Of a stretch of 64,000 nucleotides of DNA, positions 1 to 8,997 are shown piece by piece. This DNA is from Chryseosolibacter sp964563295 (GTDB lineage: Bacteria > Bacteroidota > Bacteroidia > Cytophagales > Cyclobacteriaceae): NCBI GenBank assembly GCA_964563295.1, contig CAZLWX010000003.1:13457-77456 (forward strand), in the 5' to 3' direction. The notes under the pieces are model-generated. The model was not told the origin of the DNA and searched no databases. It was given only the letters and a program-made list of their open reading frames with translations. The stretch's first letter is position 1. Every line of letters starts with the position of its first letter. The translations under genes were made by a program, and so were the position numbers.

Positions 1-8
1 TTTAATCG

Positions 9-1076
9 ATGTATCGTAACTTCCGCGCCGTCACGTGCCTCATATTATTCGCGGGAATTCTGCTTTCTGTTTCGGCTTCCGCACAGCTGAACCGAAAGAA
101 TGTGAAGAAGAACAATCGCGCGATGTCGCAGTTCCGAGGGAAGAAATCGCATTTCGGGAAAGAAAGGGCATACACATCACTCGGCGTTTCGCTGAATGCA
201 TTCAATTACTACGGCGACCTGGCTCCGCGGCCGGGCATGTTGAGCACCGATATTTCCTTCACCCGCCCGGCGATCGGCATCGGCCTTGCCCACCGTTTCG
301 GCCCTCGTTATACAGTCACGGCGAATTTTGCGTACGGTACGCTCTCAGGGGCTGACGCCAACTCGGCCGACCAATCCGACACCGGCAGCGGCGTCTTTCG
401 CTACAAAAGAAATTTGAGCTTCCGAAACCGTATCGAGGAGCTCTCCATTGTAGCCTCTCTCGATTTGTTTCAGAATCAGGCAACGTACATCAGCCGCGTC
501 AAGTGGACACCCTATGCGTGGGCCGGTGTGGCAGTATTCCATCACAACCCAAAGGCGAAAGCGCCGGATACAGACCTCAACGGTGCGCCGCTACCGGAGG
601 CTGGCAAATGGGTCGCTTTGCGGCCGCTTGGCACTGAAGGCCAGTACAGTAGCCTTTTGCCTTCTGACGCCAACTACGGAATTAAACCTTATAATTTACT
701 GCAGGTAGCCATACCATTCGGACTTGGAGCTCGTTTCAGATTGAACGAAGTAGTGGACTTTTCAGCGGAAATCGGCTGGCGCTATCTTTTTACCGATTAC
801 ATTGATGATGTCAGTATGAATTATGTCGACCTGAGCGTGTTGAACAGCGAGTTATCAAGGGCGATGTCCTACCGCGGAAATGAAACCCCCTTCGCGGTCG
901 AGGCGCAACCTACACAGACCCGCTCCGGCACCACCTATAATCTCATTCCCGGGTACGGCCAGGAATACCCCACAAATTTGCGCGGGAGCCGCAACGACCG
1001 TGATATCTACATGGTAACGACATTACGCGTCAGTTACATCCTGGGCAAGACATTCCATCGCGCCAAGTTCAGATGA
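9..1076 (+). CDS. DUF6089 family outer-membrane beta-barrel protein (first copy)
   Basis: A 355-residue protein with an N-terminal signal peptide (hydrophobic core at about residues 9-25, ending Ala-Ser-Ala-Gln). Alternating aromatic and hydrophobic strands with Gly/Tyr turns (for example the FNYYGDLAPRPG segment) fit a small outer-membrane barrel. DUF6089 includes PorG-like proteins that in some Bacteroidota belong to the type IX secretion machinery. Position just ahead of uppS-bamA-skp is the usual location of this family in the phylum. It overlaps the next DUF6089 gene by the 4-bp ATGA junction, so the two are translationally coupled. The start lies only 8 bases from the window edge, so its promoter is not visible. 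The family call is good; a specific T9SS role is inference. Confidence 0.8.
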   Translation: MYRNFRAVTCLILFAGILLSVSASAQLNRKNVKKNNRAMSQFRGKKSHFGKERAYTSLGVSLNAFNYYGDLAPRPGMLSTDISFTRPAIGIGLAHRFGPRYTVTANFAYGTLSGADANSADQSDTGSGVFRYKRNLSFRNRIEELSIVASLDLFQNQATYISRVKWTPYAWAGVAVFHHNPKAKAPDTDLNGAPLPEAGKWVALRPLGTEGQYSSLLPSDANYGIKPYNLLQVAIPFGLGARFRLNEVVDFSAEIGWRYLFTDYIDDVSMNYVDLSVLNSELSRAMSYRGNETPFAVEAQPTQTRSGTTYNLIPGYGQEYPTNLRGSRNDRDIYMVTTLRVSYILGKTFHRAKFR

Positions 1077-1747
1077 TCCGACTCCCAGTCATCGCCCTGA
1101 TTTTGATTGCGGCCAGCCAGGTTTGCGCGCAGCGGTCAGAAGTGGGCTTTGGAATTGGAACGTTTAATTATACCGGCGATCTTGCGCCGACATACAATAT
1201 TCAGCACTCGAGATTTGCCGCCACTGCCTTTTATCGATCCAACGTCAGCAAGGTGGTAAGCATCCGGGCCGCCATGGTGGGTGGTGATGTAGCTGCGACT
1301 GATCAGTCAAGTGAACCATTCTCCCGCGAACGCGCTGCGTCGTTTAATATTTTTCTAATGGAAGCATCACTCGCCATGGAATACCATTTCCTGAACTGGC
1401 GAGACAGCAAGCACATCTTGAGATATTCACCTTACCTGTTTGGCGGATTGGCGTTGTTCGGTATAGCGGGCAACGCCGAAAAAAGTGCTGAGTACAGCAA
1501 TATCCAGGCGGCCATACCTTTCGGCGTGGGGATCAAATACATCGTCAATCCACGATGGTATGTGGGATTAGAGTTCGGTGCAAGAAAAACTTTTTTTGAT
1601 TATCTGGACAACGTGTCCGTTGGCGATCCGGACAACAAGAACTTCCGCTACGGCAATCCGTTCACTGACGACGCCTATTATTTCCTGGGTCTGAGCGTCA
1701 CCCGGACATTTTACGATATCCCGTGCCCGACTAATCCTTATAAGTAA
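1073..1747 (+). CDS. DUF6089 family outer-membrane beta-barrel protein (second copy)
   Basis: A 224-residue paralogue of the preceding protein. It has a short signal peptide (cleavage probably after Val-Cys-Ala-Gln), the same FNYTGDLAP signature near the mature N-terminus, and the same barrel-like strand pattern ending in an aromatic-rich segment before the C-terminus. It shares the FDYLDNVS/FTDYIDDVS motif with copy one (there around residues 258-265), which shows common descent. It starts inside the stop of the upstream gene. It probably sits in the outer membrane with or beside copy one. The exact function is unknown. Confidence 0.8.
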   Translation: MIRLPVIALILIAASQVCAQRSEVGFGIGTFNYTGDLAPTYNIQHSRFAATAFYRSNVSKVVSIRAAMVGGDVAATDQSSEPFSRERAASFNIFLMEASLAMEYHFLNWRDSKHILRYSPYLFGGLALFGIAGNAEKSAEYSNIQAAIPFGVGIKYIVNPRWYVGLEFGARKTFFDYLDNVSVGDPDNKNFRYGNPFTDDAYYFLGLSVTRTFYDIPCPTNPYK

Positions 1748-1793
1748 CCTCATTGGCGGCTTAGGGCTTTAATGGTATCTGCGACCTGGACGT

Positions 1794-1821
1794 TTGCGTA
1801 TGACTTTTTTGGCTAATTTTG
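1794..1821 (+). promoter_or_regulatory. Bacteroidota-type promoter of uppS
   Basis: TAATTTTG at 1814-1821 is a perfect match to the Bacteroidota -7 element TAnnTTTG, with a TTG at 1794-1796 (17 bp spacer) as a candidate -33 element. The box ends 7 bp before the GTG start codon of uppS, so the transcript would have almost no leader. The TAA inside the box is an in-frame stop for uppS, so the coding sequence cannot start further upstream. Confidence 0.7.
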
Positions 1822-1828
1822 CACCCTT

Positions 1829-2581
1829 GTGGCATCTTTCAAGGAACATATAGACTTCAATAATTTGCCCCGGCATATTGCCGTTATCATGGATGGCAAC
1901 GGGAGGTGGGCCAAGAAGAAAGGTGCAATGCGAATTTTCGGGCATCGAAACGCCGTGCAAGCGGTACGCGATGTCACGGAGTGCTGTGGCGAGCTCGGAA
2001 TTCAGTACCTCACACTCTATGCCTTCTCGACAGAAAATTGGAATCGACCAAAAGAGGAGGTCCAGGGGCTGATGGAACTGCTTGTCAACACGCTCAAGCA
2101 GGAGATCGGCACGTTGATGGAAAACCAGGTGAAGCTGGTCACGATCGGTGACACTACCCACTTGCCGGTTGACTGCCAGAAGAACCTTGAGTGGGCAATC
2201 GCTCAGACGAAAGAAAATACCGGGTTAAAATTGATTCTGGCGCTTAGCTACAGTGGCCGTTGGGAAATTGTCCAGGCGATGAAGGCTATCGCTGCCAAGG
2301 TGCACGAAGGCAAGATCGATCCAGATAAGATCTCCGAGGCAACGGTTGAAAAGCACTTACAAACCGCGGGTATTCCGGATCCTGAGCTTTTAATCCGCAC
2401 GAGCGGAGAGTTGCGGATCAGTAACTTTTTGTTGTGGCAGATTGCTTATACCGAACTGTTTATAACTCCCACGCTCTGGCCTGATTTCAGAAAGGAGCAT
2501 TTGTATGAAGCGATCTGGTCTTACCAGCAACGCGAACGAAGGTTTGGAAAAACGAGTGAACAATTGAATCCAGTCGGTTGA
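1829..2581 (+). CDS. uppS: Isoprenyl transferase (undecaprenyl diphosphate synthase)
   Basis: A 250-residue cis-prenyltransferase that makes the C55 lipid carrier for peptidoglycan and other cell-surface polymers. It carries the P-loop MDGNGRWA with catalytic Asp22, the FGHRNAVQAVR helix, the AFSTENWNRP motif and the C-terminal RTSGELRISNF and ITPTLWPDF motifs, so it is complete. The start is GTG: the only ATG nearby is inside the catalytic motif, and an in-frame TAA lies at 1814. The stop overlaps the bamA start by one base (TGATG). Position between DUF6089 and bamA is conserved in Bacteroidota. Confidence 0.95.
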   Translation: MASFKEHIDFNNLPRHIAVIMDGNGRWAKKKGAMRIFGHRNAVQAVRDVTECCGELGIQYLTLYAFSTENWNRPKEEVQGLMELLVNTLKQEIGTLMENQVKLVTIGDTTHLPVDCQKNLEWAIAQTKENTGLKLILALSYSGRWEIVQAMKAIAAKVHEGKIDPDKISEATVEKHLQTAGIPDPELLIRTSGELRISNFLLWQIAYTELFITPTLWPDFRKEHLYEAIWSYQQRERRFGKTSEQLNPVG

Positions 2582-5268
2582 TGAAGAAGTACTACCTGAT
2601 TGTCATACTCCTTTGCGTCGCAGCCGATTCATGGTCGCAGTTTCGCCGCCGTGACCGCAGCACGCAGTCGCAGGCAAGCGAGAGCACACTCAACTATGCC
2701 AATCCTGCGGAATACACCATCGCGGGAATCGACGTTGTCGGAATCAGTTTCCTTGATAAGAATGCGATGATCTCCATCTCCGGTCTCAAGATCGGCGATA
2801 AGGTCAAAATCCCCGGAGACGACATCACCAACGCGATACGCCGAATCTGGAAATACGGACTCGTTGGCGATATTACCATCGAGGTGGAGCGGATTGAAGG
2901 TTCCAATGTTTATCTCAGTATTATCCTGGCGGAGCGCTCGCGGTTGACCGCGTTCTATTTTACCGGCATCAACAAGACACAGGAATCCTCCCTGAAAGAT
3001 GATCTGAACCTGATTAAGGGAAAGATTGTCAATGACGCGATGATCCGCAACACGGAACTCGCCGTCAAGAAGTTCTTTGTCAAGAAAGGCTTCCTGAACA
3101 CAGAAGTTAAGGTGTACCAGGAAAAAGATACCTTGGCCACTGATGGCATCCGCCTTCGCATTGCCGTCAACCCCAGGTCGAAAGTTAAAATCAATGCGAT
3201 CAACTTTGATGGGAACGACAACATCGATGATGCCAGGCTCAAACGACGACTGAAGAAAACAAAAGAACACGCGCGCTTTACATTGCACCGGACCATTCTC
3301 CGGGAGTTATTCTCCCCATCCAATTACAACCATGGACGCCAGAAGGAAGACTGGAGGGATGTCAAGGGTTTTATCAACGATAATGTCAAACTCAACATCT
3401 TCGCCGGATCGAAATTCATTCGCAGCGAATACGACGAAGACAAGAAAAAGCTAGTCGCCTACTACAACTCGCACGGATACCGCGATGCTGAGATCGTATC
3501 CGATTCTATTTACACATACGATGATCGGACCATCAACATCGATTTCAAGGTGTACGAGGGCCCGAAGTACTATTTCAGGAACATCATTTGGACTGGCAAC
3601 TATGTGTACACCGACCGGCAACTGGAGACTGTCCTCGGAATAAAAAAGGGAGATGTCTATAACAAGGAGCTGATTGACCGGAAACTGACGTTCAATCCGA
3701 AGGGACTCGACATCAGCGGTCTCTATATGGATGACGGCTACCTGTTCTTCAGTATCAATCCAGTCGAGGTGGCCGTCGCCGGAGATTCGATTGACGTGGA
3801 GATGAGAATTTTCGAAGGTGAGCAGGCAACGATCAACGAGGTGACGATTACGGGCAACACGCGAACCAGTGACCACGTCATCCGTCGCGAACTGAGTACA
3901 ATCCCGGGGCAGAAATTCCGCCGGTCCGACATTATCAGGACACAACAGAGTCTATCGCAGCTGGGTTATTTCGCGCCTGAGAAGGTAAGTCAGAACCTCG
4001 TTCCCAATCCGGCAAACGGCACGGTAGACATCGAGTGGGAGGTTGAGGAGCAATCCAATGACCAGATCGAGTTATCAGGAGGCTGGGGGGGCTACTATGG
4101 ATTTGTCGGAACGCTCGGATTGACATTTAATAACTTCTCTATCCGAAACATTCCGAAAATCCACGAATGGAAGCCGCTGCCAGTCGGCGACGGCCAGCGG
4201 CTCCAGGTACGTTTTCAGGCTAATGGTCGTCAGTTTCAAAGCTATAGTTTCTCATTCACCGAGCCGTGGCTTGGAGGGCGCAAACCTCATTCTTTCACCG
4301 TCAGCCTCAACAGCTCGGCCATGCGCACGCTTTACGGATTCACTACATCGCAGGACTACGATCCCTTGCTGAAAGTCAACAGTGCAACTGTCGGCTTGGG
4401 CAGGAGGCTGGAATGGCCCGACAACTACTTCACGCTGATGAACTCGTTATCATTCTCGCAGTATACTCTGCGGGACTACCGGTCGGGATTGGGTTTCTCG
4501 GACGGCGTTGCGAACAGCATCTATTTCAACACGCAGATCTCCCGCAACAGCATAGACCAGATCATGTATCCGACTCAAGGATCGTCAGTCTCTTTGAGCG
4601 TGCAGCTGACACCGCCACATTCACTTTGGCGGGACGTCGATTATGAGGATCCGAACCTTGCTCCAGCCGTCCGCTATAAATGGACGGAATTTCACAAATG
4701 GATGTTTGACTCGAAGTATTATCTGCCGCTCGACCAGAAAAAGAAACTTGTACTGGAAGCGAAGGCACATTTTGGCTTCATCGGTTCGTACTACAAGAAA
4801 ACCGGTGTGACTCCCTTCGAACGGTTCTACCTGGGAGGCAGTGGCCTGGCCGGCGGATTCAACACATTCCTCCTGGCAACGGAGATCATCGGTCTGAGAG
4901 GATATGATGATAACAAGATCACACCTCCCTTATTCAATCGCTTTGGAGGAACCCAGACGAGCGACAACACGATCCTGGGCGGTATTGTCTTTGAAAAAGT
5001 AGGGCTGGAATTGAGGTACCCCGTTACTACCGGCAATGCGGCCACCATTTACGGCTTTGTATTTACAGAGGCTGGCAACAACTGGAACAATTACGAAGAT
5101 TTCAATCCGTTTAAGGTATACAAGTCCGCAGGGGTGGGGGCGAGGATATTTATGCCGGCATTTGGCCTGATTGGATTGAATTGGGCCTATGGATTTGACA
5201 CGATACCCTTTGCTACCGACCGAAGCGGATCGCAGTTCCACTTTACCATTGGGCAGCAAATCAGATAG
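2581..5268 (+). CDS. bamA: Outer-membrane assembly factor BamA
   Basis: An 895-residue Omp85 protein, the central insertase for outer-membrane beta-barrels. After a signal peptide (cleavage near Ser-Trp-Ser-Gln) there are successive POTRA-type repeats over about residues 45-490, with typical segments such as IDVVGISFLDKNA and INEVTITGNTRT. The C-terminal half is a 16-strand-type barrel with the FTEPWLGGRKP motif near residue 565 and a final aromatic strand. There is a Bacteroidota-sized insertion around residues 235-280. ATG at 2581 is preferred over the TTG at 2578 because it gives a TGATG junction with uppS. The skp genes follow immediately and encode periplasmic chaperones for the same pathway. 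Confidence 0.95.
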   Translation: MKKYYLIVILLCVAADSWSQFRRRDRSTQSQASESTLNYANPAEYTIAGIDVVGISFLDKNAMISISGLKIGDKVKIPGDDITNAIRRIWKYGLVGDITIEVERIEGSNVYLSIILAERSRLTAFYFTGINKTQESSLKDDLNLIKGKIVNDAMIRNTELAVKKFFVKKGFLNTEVKVYQEKDTLATDGIRLRIAVNPRSKVKINAINFDGNDNIDDARLKRRLKKTKEHARFTLHRTILRELFSPSNYNHGRQKEDWRDVKGFINDNVKLNIFAGSKFIRSEYDEDKKKLVAYYNSHGYRDAEIVSDSIYTYDDRTINIDFKVYEGPKYYFRNIIWTGNYVYTDRQLETVLGIKKGDVYNKELIDRKLTFNPKGLDISGLYMDDGYLFFSINPVEVAVAGDSIDVEMRIFEGEQATINEVTITGNTRTSDHVIRRELSTIPGQKFRRSDIIRTQQSLSQLGYFAPEKVSQNLVPNPANGTVDIEWEVEEQSNDQIELSGGWGGYYGFVGTLGLTFNNFSIRNIPKIHEWKPLPVGDGQRLQVRFQANGRQFQSYSFSFTEPWLGGRKPHSFTVSLNSSAMRTLYGFTTSQDYDPLLKVNSATVGLGRRLEWPDNYFTLMNSLSFSQYTLRDYRSGLGFSDGVANSIYFNTQISRNSIDQIMYPTQGSSVSLSVQLTPPHSLWRDVDYEDPNLAPAVRYKWTEFHKWMFDSKYYLPLDQKKKLVLEAKAHFGFIGSYYKKTGVTPFERFYLGGSGLAGGFNTFLLATEIIGLRGYDDNKITPPLFNRFGGTQTSDNTILGGIVFEKVGLELRYPVTTGNAATIYGFVFTEAGNNWNNYEDFNPFKVYKSAGVGARIFMPAFGLIGLNWAYGFDTIPFATDRSGSQFHFTIGQQIR

Positions 5269-5270
5269 TT

Positions 5271-5810
5271 ATGCGGGCCTGTTTTGTTACGCTTTTTTTT
5301 CTCATTTTCGGCCTGAATATTGCGTCTTTCGGTCAACGATTCGGGTACATAGACACGGATTTTATCCTGAACAAGATGCCGGATTACAAGAAGGCACAGG
5401 ATGAAATCAACGAGCTCTCGCAAGCCTGGGAAAAGGAGGTTCAGGACATGCAGAAAAAGATTGAGGGAATGTACGCCGCCCTTCAGGCAGAGCAGGTCCT
5501 GCTGACAGAGGAAATGAAGCGAGAACGGACTTCGGTGATTCAGAAGGAAGAAGCCGAGATGAAAGAGTACCAGAAGAAAGTATTCGGCTTCGGCGGATTG
5601 TTCTTTCTCAAGAAGCAGGAACTGATCAAGCCAATACAGGATAAGGTCTGGGATGCGGTCGACAAGGTGGCAAAACAGAACAACCTGGCCATCGTATTCG
5701 ACAAGGCCGGGGAGTTAGTGATGATTTACACGGACCCTCGCTATGACTATACAGACTTTGTCCTTGACGAGCTTGGCCTCGGTGACCCGAACGACAAGAT
5801 TAAAAATTAA
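5271..5810 (+). CDS. OmpH/Skp family periplasmic chaperone (first copy)
   Basis: A 179-residue OmpH-family protein with a signal peptide ending Ala-Ser-Phe-Gly-Gln, then the family start FGYIDTDFILNKMPDYKKA, a long coiled-coil tentacle (about residues 40-135) and a C-terminal beta segment. It begins 2 bases after the bamA stop, so it is co-transcribed. Skp trimers hold unfolded outer-membrane proteins on the way to BamA. A Gly/Phe-rich GFGGLFFLK segment sits at the tentacle turn, which is more hydrophobic than in the next copy. Confidence 0.9.
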   Translation: MRACFVTLFFLIFGLNIASFGQRFGYIDTDFILNKMPDYKKAQDEINELSQAWEKEVQDMQKKIEGMYAALQAEQVLLTEEMKRERTSVIQKEEAEMKEYQKKVFGFGGLFFLKKQELIKPIQDKVWDAVDKVAKQNNLAIVFDKAGELVMIYTDPRYDYTDFVLDELGLGDPNDKIKN

Positions 5811-5826
5811 CCACACTAAAACTCAA

Positions 5827-6378
5827 ATGAGAAAATTCATTGCATTGATCGCGCTGGCATTTGGCTTTTTCGCCGGTCACGCACAAGTCGATCCACCTGT
5901 GAAGATTGGATATGCCGACGTCGACTATATCTTTTCCAAGATGCCTGAATTCAAGCAGGTCGACGCCGAATTGAAGTCCACTCAAAACATGCTGAAGACT
6001 CAGATCGAAAACAAAGCGAAAGAGTTTCAGACAAAGCTTCAGGACTATAACGCAAATGCTAATACCATGCTTGATGCCGTGCGCGCCAATACCGAACGTG
6101 AACTGAGGCAGTTGCAGGAAAATCTCGAGCGTTTGCAACAGGATGCTCAAAGCACCATCCAGAACAAACAGGCTCAACTGATGCAGCCGATCTACGACAA
6201 AATTGGAAAGGCCATCGAAGATGTTGCCAAGGAGAATAATTTCACCTTTGTGCTCAACCAACAGCTTGGCGGCCTCGACGTGGTTTTGTACGGCGACGAA
6301 AAATTGGATATCTCAGATCTCGTCCTGAAGAAAATGGGCATCACGGTGACAGCCGATCAAAAGGCCCCGCAAAACTGA
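5827..6378 (+). CDS. OmpH/Skp family periplasmic chaperone (second copy)
   Basis: A 183-residue OmpH-family protein with signal peptide (cleavage near Gly-His-Ala-Gln), the motif IGYADVDYIFSKMPEFKQV, a Gln-rich coiled coil (about residues 50-130) and the typical C-terminal FVLNQQLGGLDVVLYG beta region. The start at 5827 is chosen because the open frame upstream lacks signal-peptide character and overlaps copy one. Tandem skp copies after bamA are common in Bacteroidota. It is the last gene of the envelope operon and is followed by a strong terminator. Confidence 0.92.
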   Translation: MRKFIALIALAFGFFAGHAQVDPPVKIGYADVDYIFSKMPEFKQVDAELKSTQNMLKTQIENKAKEFQTKLQDYNANANTMLDAVRANTERELRQLQENLERLQQDAQSTIQNKQAQLMQPIYDKIGKAIEDVAKENNFTFVLNQQLGGLDVVLYGDEKLDISDLVLKKMGITVTADQKAPQN

Positions 6379-6398
6379 GAAGACTTTATCGATCATGA

Positions 6399-6423
6399 GC
6401 CTGCCCCGTCGGCAGGCTTTTTT
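6399..6423 (+). terminator. Rho-independent terminator of the uppS-bamA-skp operon
   Basis: Perfect 7-bp stem GCCTGCC / GGCAGGC (6399-6405 and 6411-6417) with a 5-base loop, followed directly by six T residues. It lies 21 bp after the second skp gene. Confidence 0.9.
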
Positions 6424-6435
6424 CTTTGTATCCGG

Positions 6436-7356
6436 ATGATCATACCACCGCTTCTATCGAAAGGCGACACGATTGGCATCGTCGCACCGGCGCGCAAGGT
6501 ATCGGCCGGCGACCTTGACCTGGCAGTCCAGGTATTCTCATCCTGGGGACTGCGGGTAGAGCTGGCCACTCACATTTTCAGTAAACACCACTCATACCTG
6601 GCCGGCAGCCAAAAGGAGAGATGGGAAGATTTCCAGTCGATGATCGCAAATCCCTCCATCCGCGCAATCATCGCCGCGCGAGGGGGCTATGGAACGACAC
6701 AAATACTGGACGATATCGATCTTTCCCCACTCAAGCATGACCCGAAATGGATTATCGGATTCAGTGATATTACCGCATTGCATTTGGCGCTGATGCGCGA
6801 AAATATCGCCAGCATTCATGGCCCGATGCCAGTCCTGTTCTCCAGACCCGCGGCTGCCGGGTCCATCGAAAGTCTGGGACGATTACTCATGAAGGGAGAA
6901 TGCACCGTTGAGGTGCCCTTCATAGAATTCAACAAACCAGGCACCGTTGAAGGGATCATGATTGGAGGAAACCTGTCGCTCCTCGTCGACTCGCTTGGCA
7001 CACCGACAGAACCTGACACGCGGCGCAAAATTCTGTTTATCGAAGAGGTAGATGAATATTTGTATAAGCTCGACAGGATGATGACTCAGCTGAGACGCGC
7101 GGGAAAACTCAAACATCTCGCCGCGCTCGTCGTAGGGTACATGACTGATATGAAAGATTCGGACTTAACCTATGGTGAAGTTTTCAACGAGATAATAATC
7201 AAGGCTGTCAGCGACTATGACTTCCCCGTGGCATTCAACTTCCCTTCCGGGCACGCAGATCCAAACCGCGCCTGGATTCACGGCGGCCACGCCACGCTGC
7301 AGGTGTCAGCGACATCCACCCGGTTGTCTTTTGACCGCATTACAAAAGGTACTTGA
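6436..7356 (+). CDS. ldcA: LD-carboxypeptidase, peptidase family S66
   Basis: A 306-residue cytoplasmic serine peptidase of the LdcA/MccF family, which removes the terminal D-Ala from murein tetrapeptides during peptidoglycan recycling. Visible motifs are IGIVAPA near the start, RGGYGT at 82-87, the nucleophile elbow GFSDIT with Ser110, GGNLSLL, the FIEEVDE segment carrying the catalytic Glu, and the C-terminal GHADPNRAW with the catalytic His. A 7/8 match to the -7 box (6421-6428) ends 7 bp before the ATG. Its 3' end overlaps the convergent LysE gene by 17 bp. MccF-like immunity peptidases are a related alternative, but recycling is more likely given the housekeeping context. Confidence 0.88.
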   Translation: MIIPPLLSKGDTIGIVAPARKVSAGDLDLAVQVFSSWGLRVELATHIFSKHHSYLAGSQKERWEDFQSMIANPSIRAIIAARGGYGTTQILDDIDLSPLKHDPKWIIGFSDITALHLALMRENIASIHGPMPVLFSRPAAAGSIESLGRLLMKGECTVEVPFIEFNKPGTVEGIMIGGNLSLLVDSLGTPTEPDTRRKILFIEEVDEYLYKLDRMMTQLRRAGKLKHLAALVVGYMTDMKDSDLTYGEVFNEIIIKAVSDYDFPVAFNFPSGHADPNRAWIHGGHATLQVSATSTRLSFDRITKGT

Positions 7357-7957
7357 TCGTGGCATACACGCCCAATACAAGAAGGGTGATTCCCGGGATT
7401 TTCCGGATGAAGCGGTTTTCCTGAAAGTATCGTACGACCTGCCGCGCCAGGAACGTAAAGATCGTCAGCAGCGCGAAACCACCGGCAGAAACGCCAACCA
7501 GGTAGGCATGCAATTCTGTGTTCGTCGACAAATCAGTCCAACCCTGACTTTTAATGTACGCTGTCATGGCTACCCAGAAAGGCAGGGCAAGAGGATTGAG
7601 TATGCCAAGGATCAGTCCCCGACGGAATCCGCTTTCCTGAAATTTCTTTGCCATCGCCGATTGATTTGTTCGGCTCTGTGACCAGAGGTTCAATACGCCA
7701 AACGAAGTCATGACCACGGCGCTTATCAGTTCAAAATTGTCAGTGATTGCCGGCGACGAAGTGATTAATTCCTGAAATTCTATCGCCAGCCAGGCGTAGG
7801 GGTATTCTACCAGCGCCGCTGCAAGCGCAAGACGCAATGCCACACCTGCCTTCTTCTCCAGACCGAGTTGAATGATCGTCAGGTTGATCGTACCGGGGGG
7901 AAGGGTGCCGATAAAGCTAAATGCAAAGGCGATTGCAAATGAGAGGATTGCCTCCAT
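7340..7957 (-). CDS. LysE family amino-acid exporter
   Basis: A 205-residue inner-membrane protein with about six hydrophobic segments. The N-terminal segment contains TLPPGTINLTII, the usual P-P/G-P signature of the LysE/RhtB superfamily, and the fourth region has GILNPLALPFWVAM, the internal counterpart. The ATG at 7957 overlaps the stop of the upstream ATP-grasp gene as TGATG, so it is translationally coupled. A longer frame exists upstream but runs inside the ATP-grasp gene. The substrate is unknown; family members export basic or neutral amino acids or small metabolites. Confidence 0.85.
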   Translation of the reverse strand: MEAILSFAIAFAFSFIGTLPPGTINLTIIQLGLEKKAGVALRLALAAALVEYPYAWLAIEFQELITSSPAITDNFELISAVVMTSFGVLNLWSQSRTNQSAMAKKFQESGFRRGLILGILNPLALPFWVAMTAYIKSQGWTDLSTNTELHAYLVGVSAGGFALLTIFTFLARQVVRYFQENRFIRKIPGITLLVLGVYATIKYLL

Positions 7958-8997
7958 CACGATGTTGCCGATTTGAATTTTCGATAATACTGAAGGGCTT
8001 CCTTGAAAGAGATATATCCTACTCCGCGGGATCGATTCTCGCGTGCAATCGTAAAGATATCCTTCCAATGCCTGACTTGGACCGCCATCGCACGGAATAG
8101 ACCGAAAGACGGATCATAGACATGCGCGGGCTCGGCTCCGCAGCCATTCAACTCCAGGATGACAACGCGTCCTTCGTACAAGTCATCCAGGCTCGCGCAC
8201 CGGAGATCAAATCGGCCAAAATAAAAGCCCGGAATTGCCTGGCTTATTTTGTCAAATACCCCGCTCAATCGATCGTTAATAAACTTGCTCCCGTCCAGAA
8301 ATTTTGTGCCTTTTGCATGGTTGCCTATGGACACTAACTCCACCCGTTCCCCGGGCGGGATCACCTCATCGAGTCGCTGCTCGAACTTTTCCTTAAGGGT
8401 TGCCCACTGTAGTTTGGCCCTGTCTTTGCCGAGGATCAATTGTTTGAGCGTTGACTTGCCATCTCCTTCAACGGCAAGCATCTCTTTAGCAATTATCGAT
8501 ACTACCTCACCTTCTTTGCGGGAAGGGTAACGCCGGTATTGCACGCCAAACTCCAGCGGAAGATCGATCAAGTCCTGCACAAGAAATCCTATCCTTACCT
8601 CCTGAAGGTATCTCGCGATGTCGTTTTGATTGTCGATTCGCCTGACCAGGTATCCACGTTCTCCGATGTCCGGTTTGAAAATGACCGGAAAGTTAAAGCC
8701 CTGGCGGTTCATCATAGCCAGCACTTCGTCAACGGTGGCGGGCACCTGAACAAAGGAGGTTTTTGGACGAAGGGCAGAGGGAATCTTTTCCATCAACTCG
8801 AACTTCGACTCGCCAAACATACCACCCATGGGGATGCCTGGATTCGAGGCTGAAAAAAAGCACAATGAGCGCGCACGAATGGAAAGCCAAATGAAATAGA
8901 CCATCGCCGGAAACTGAATTATTCCGAAAGGCCAGTATTCCCAGTGTAAAAGTCTGATGAAAAAATTACTGCGCGTAATGCTTTCCGTTATCGTCAT
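7957..8997 (-). CDS. ATP-grasp domain protein of unknown substrate
   Basis: A 346-residue protein. The N-terminal part has a hydrophobic stretch around residues 28-45. From about residue 75 it has an ATP-grasp fold: FPVIFKPDIGERG (ATP-binding lysine and loop), FLVQDLIDLPLEFGVQY, AVEGDGKSTLKQLI, and GRFDLRC plus VILELNGCGAEPAH, which hold the acidic and Asn metal ligands. This resembles D-Ala-D-Ala-ligase-like enzymes, but the substrate part is not one I can assign. It is coupled to DinB upstream (4-bp overlap) and LysE downstream (TGATG). The arrangement suggests that a peptide or amino-acid conjugate is made and then exported; that link is inference. Confidence 0.75.
   Translation of the reverse strand: MTITESITRSNFFIRLLHWEYWPFGIIQFPAMVYFIWLSIRARSLCFFSASNPGIPMGGMFGESKFELMEKIPSALRPKTSFVQVPATVDEVLAMMNRQGFNFPVIFKPDIGERGYLVRRIDNQNDIARYLQEVRIGFLVQDLIDLPLEFGVQYRRYPSRKEGEVVSIIAKEMLAVEGDGKSTLKQLILGKDRAKLQWATLKEKFEQRLDEVIPPGERVELVSIGNHAKGTKFLDGSKFINDRLSGVFDKISQAIPGFYFGRFDLRCASLDDLYEGRVVILELNGCGAEPAHVYDPSFGLFRAMAVQVRHWKDIFTIARENRSRGVGYISFKEALQYYRKFKSATS

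Noticed and set aside
2629..3288. 219-codon minus-strand ORF opposite bamA
   Set aside because: Antisense to the POTRA region of bamA, with no family features.
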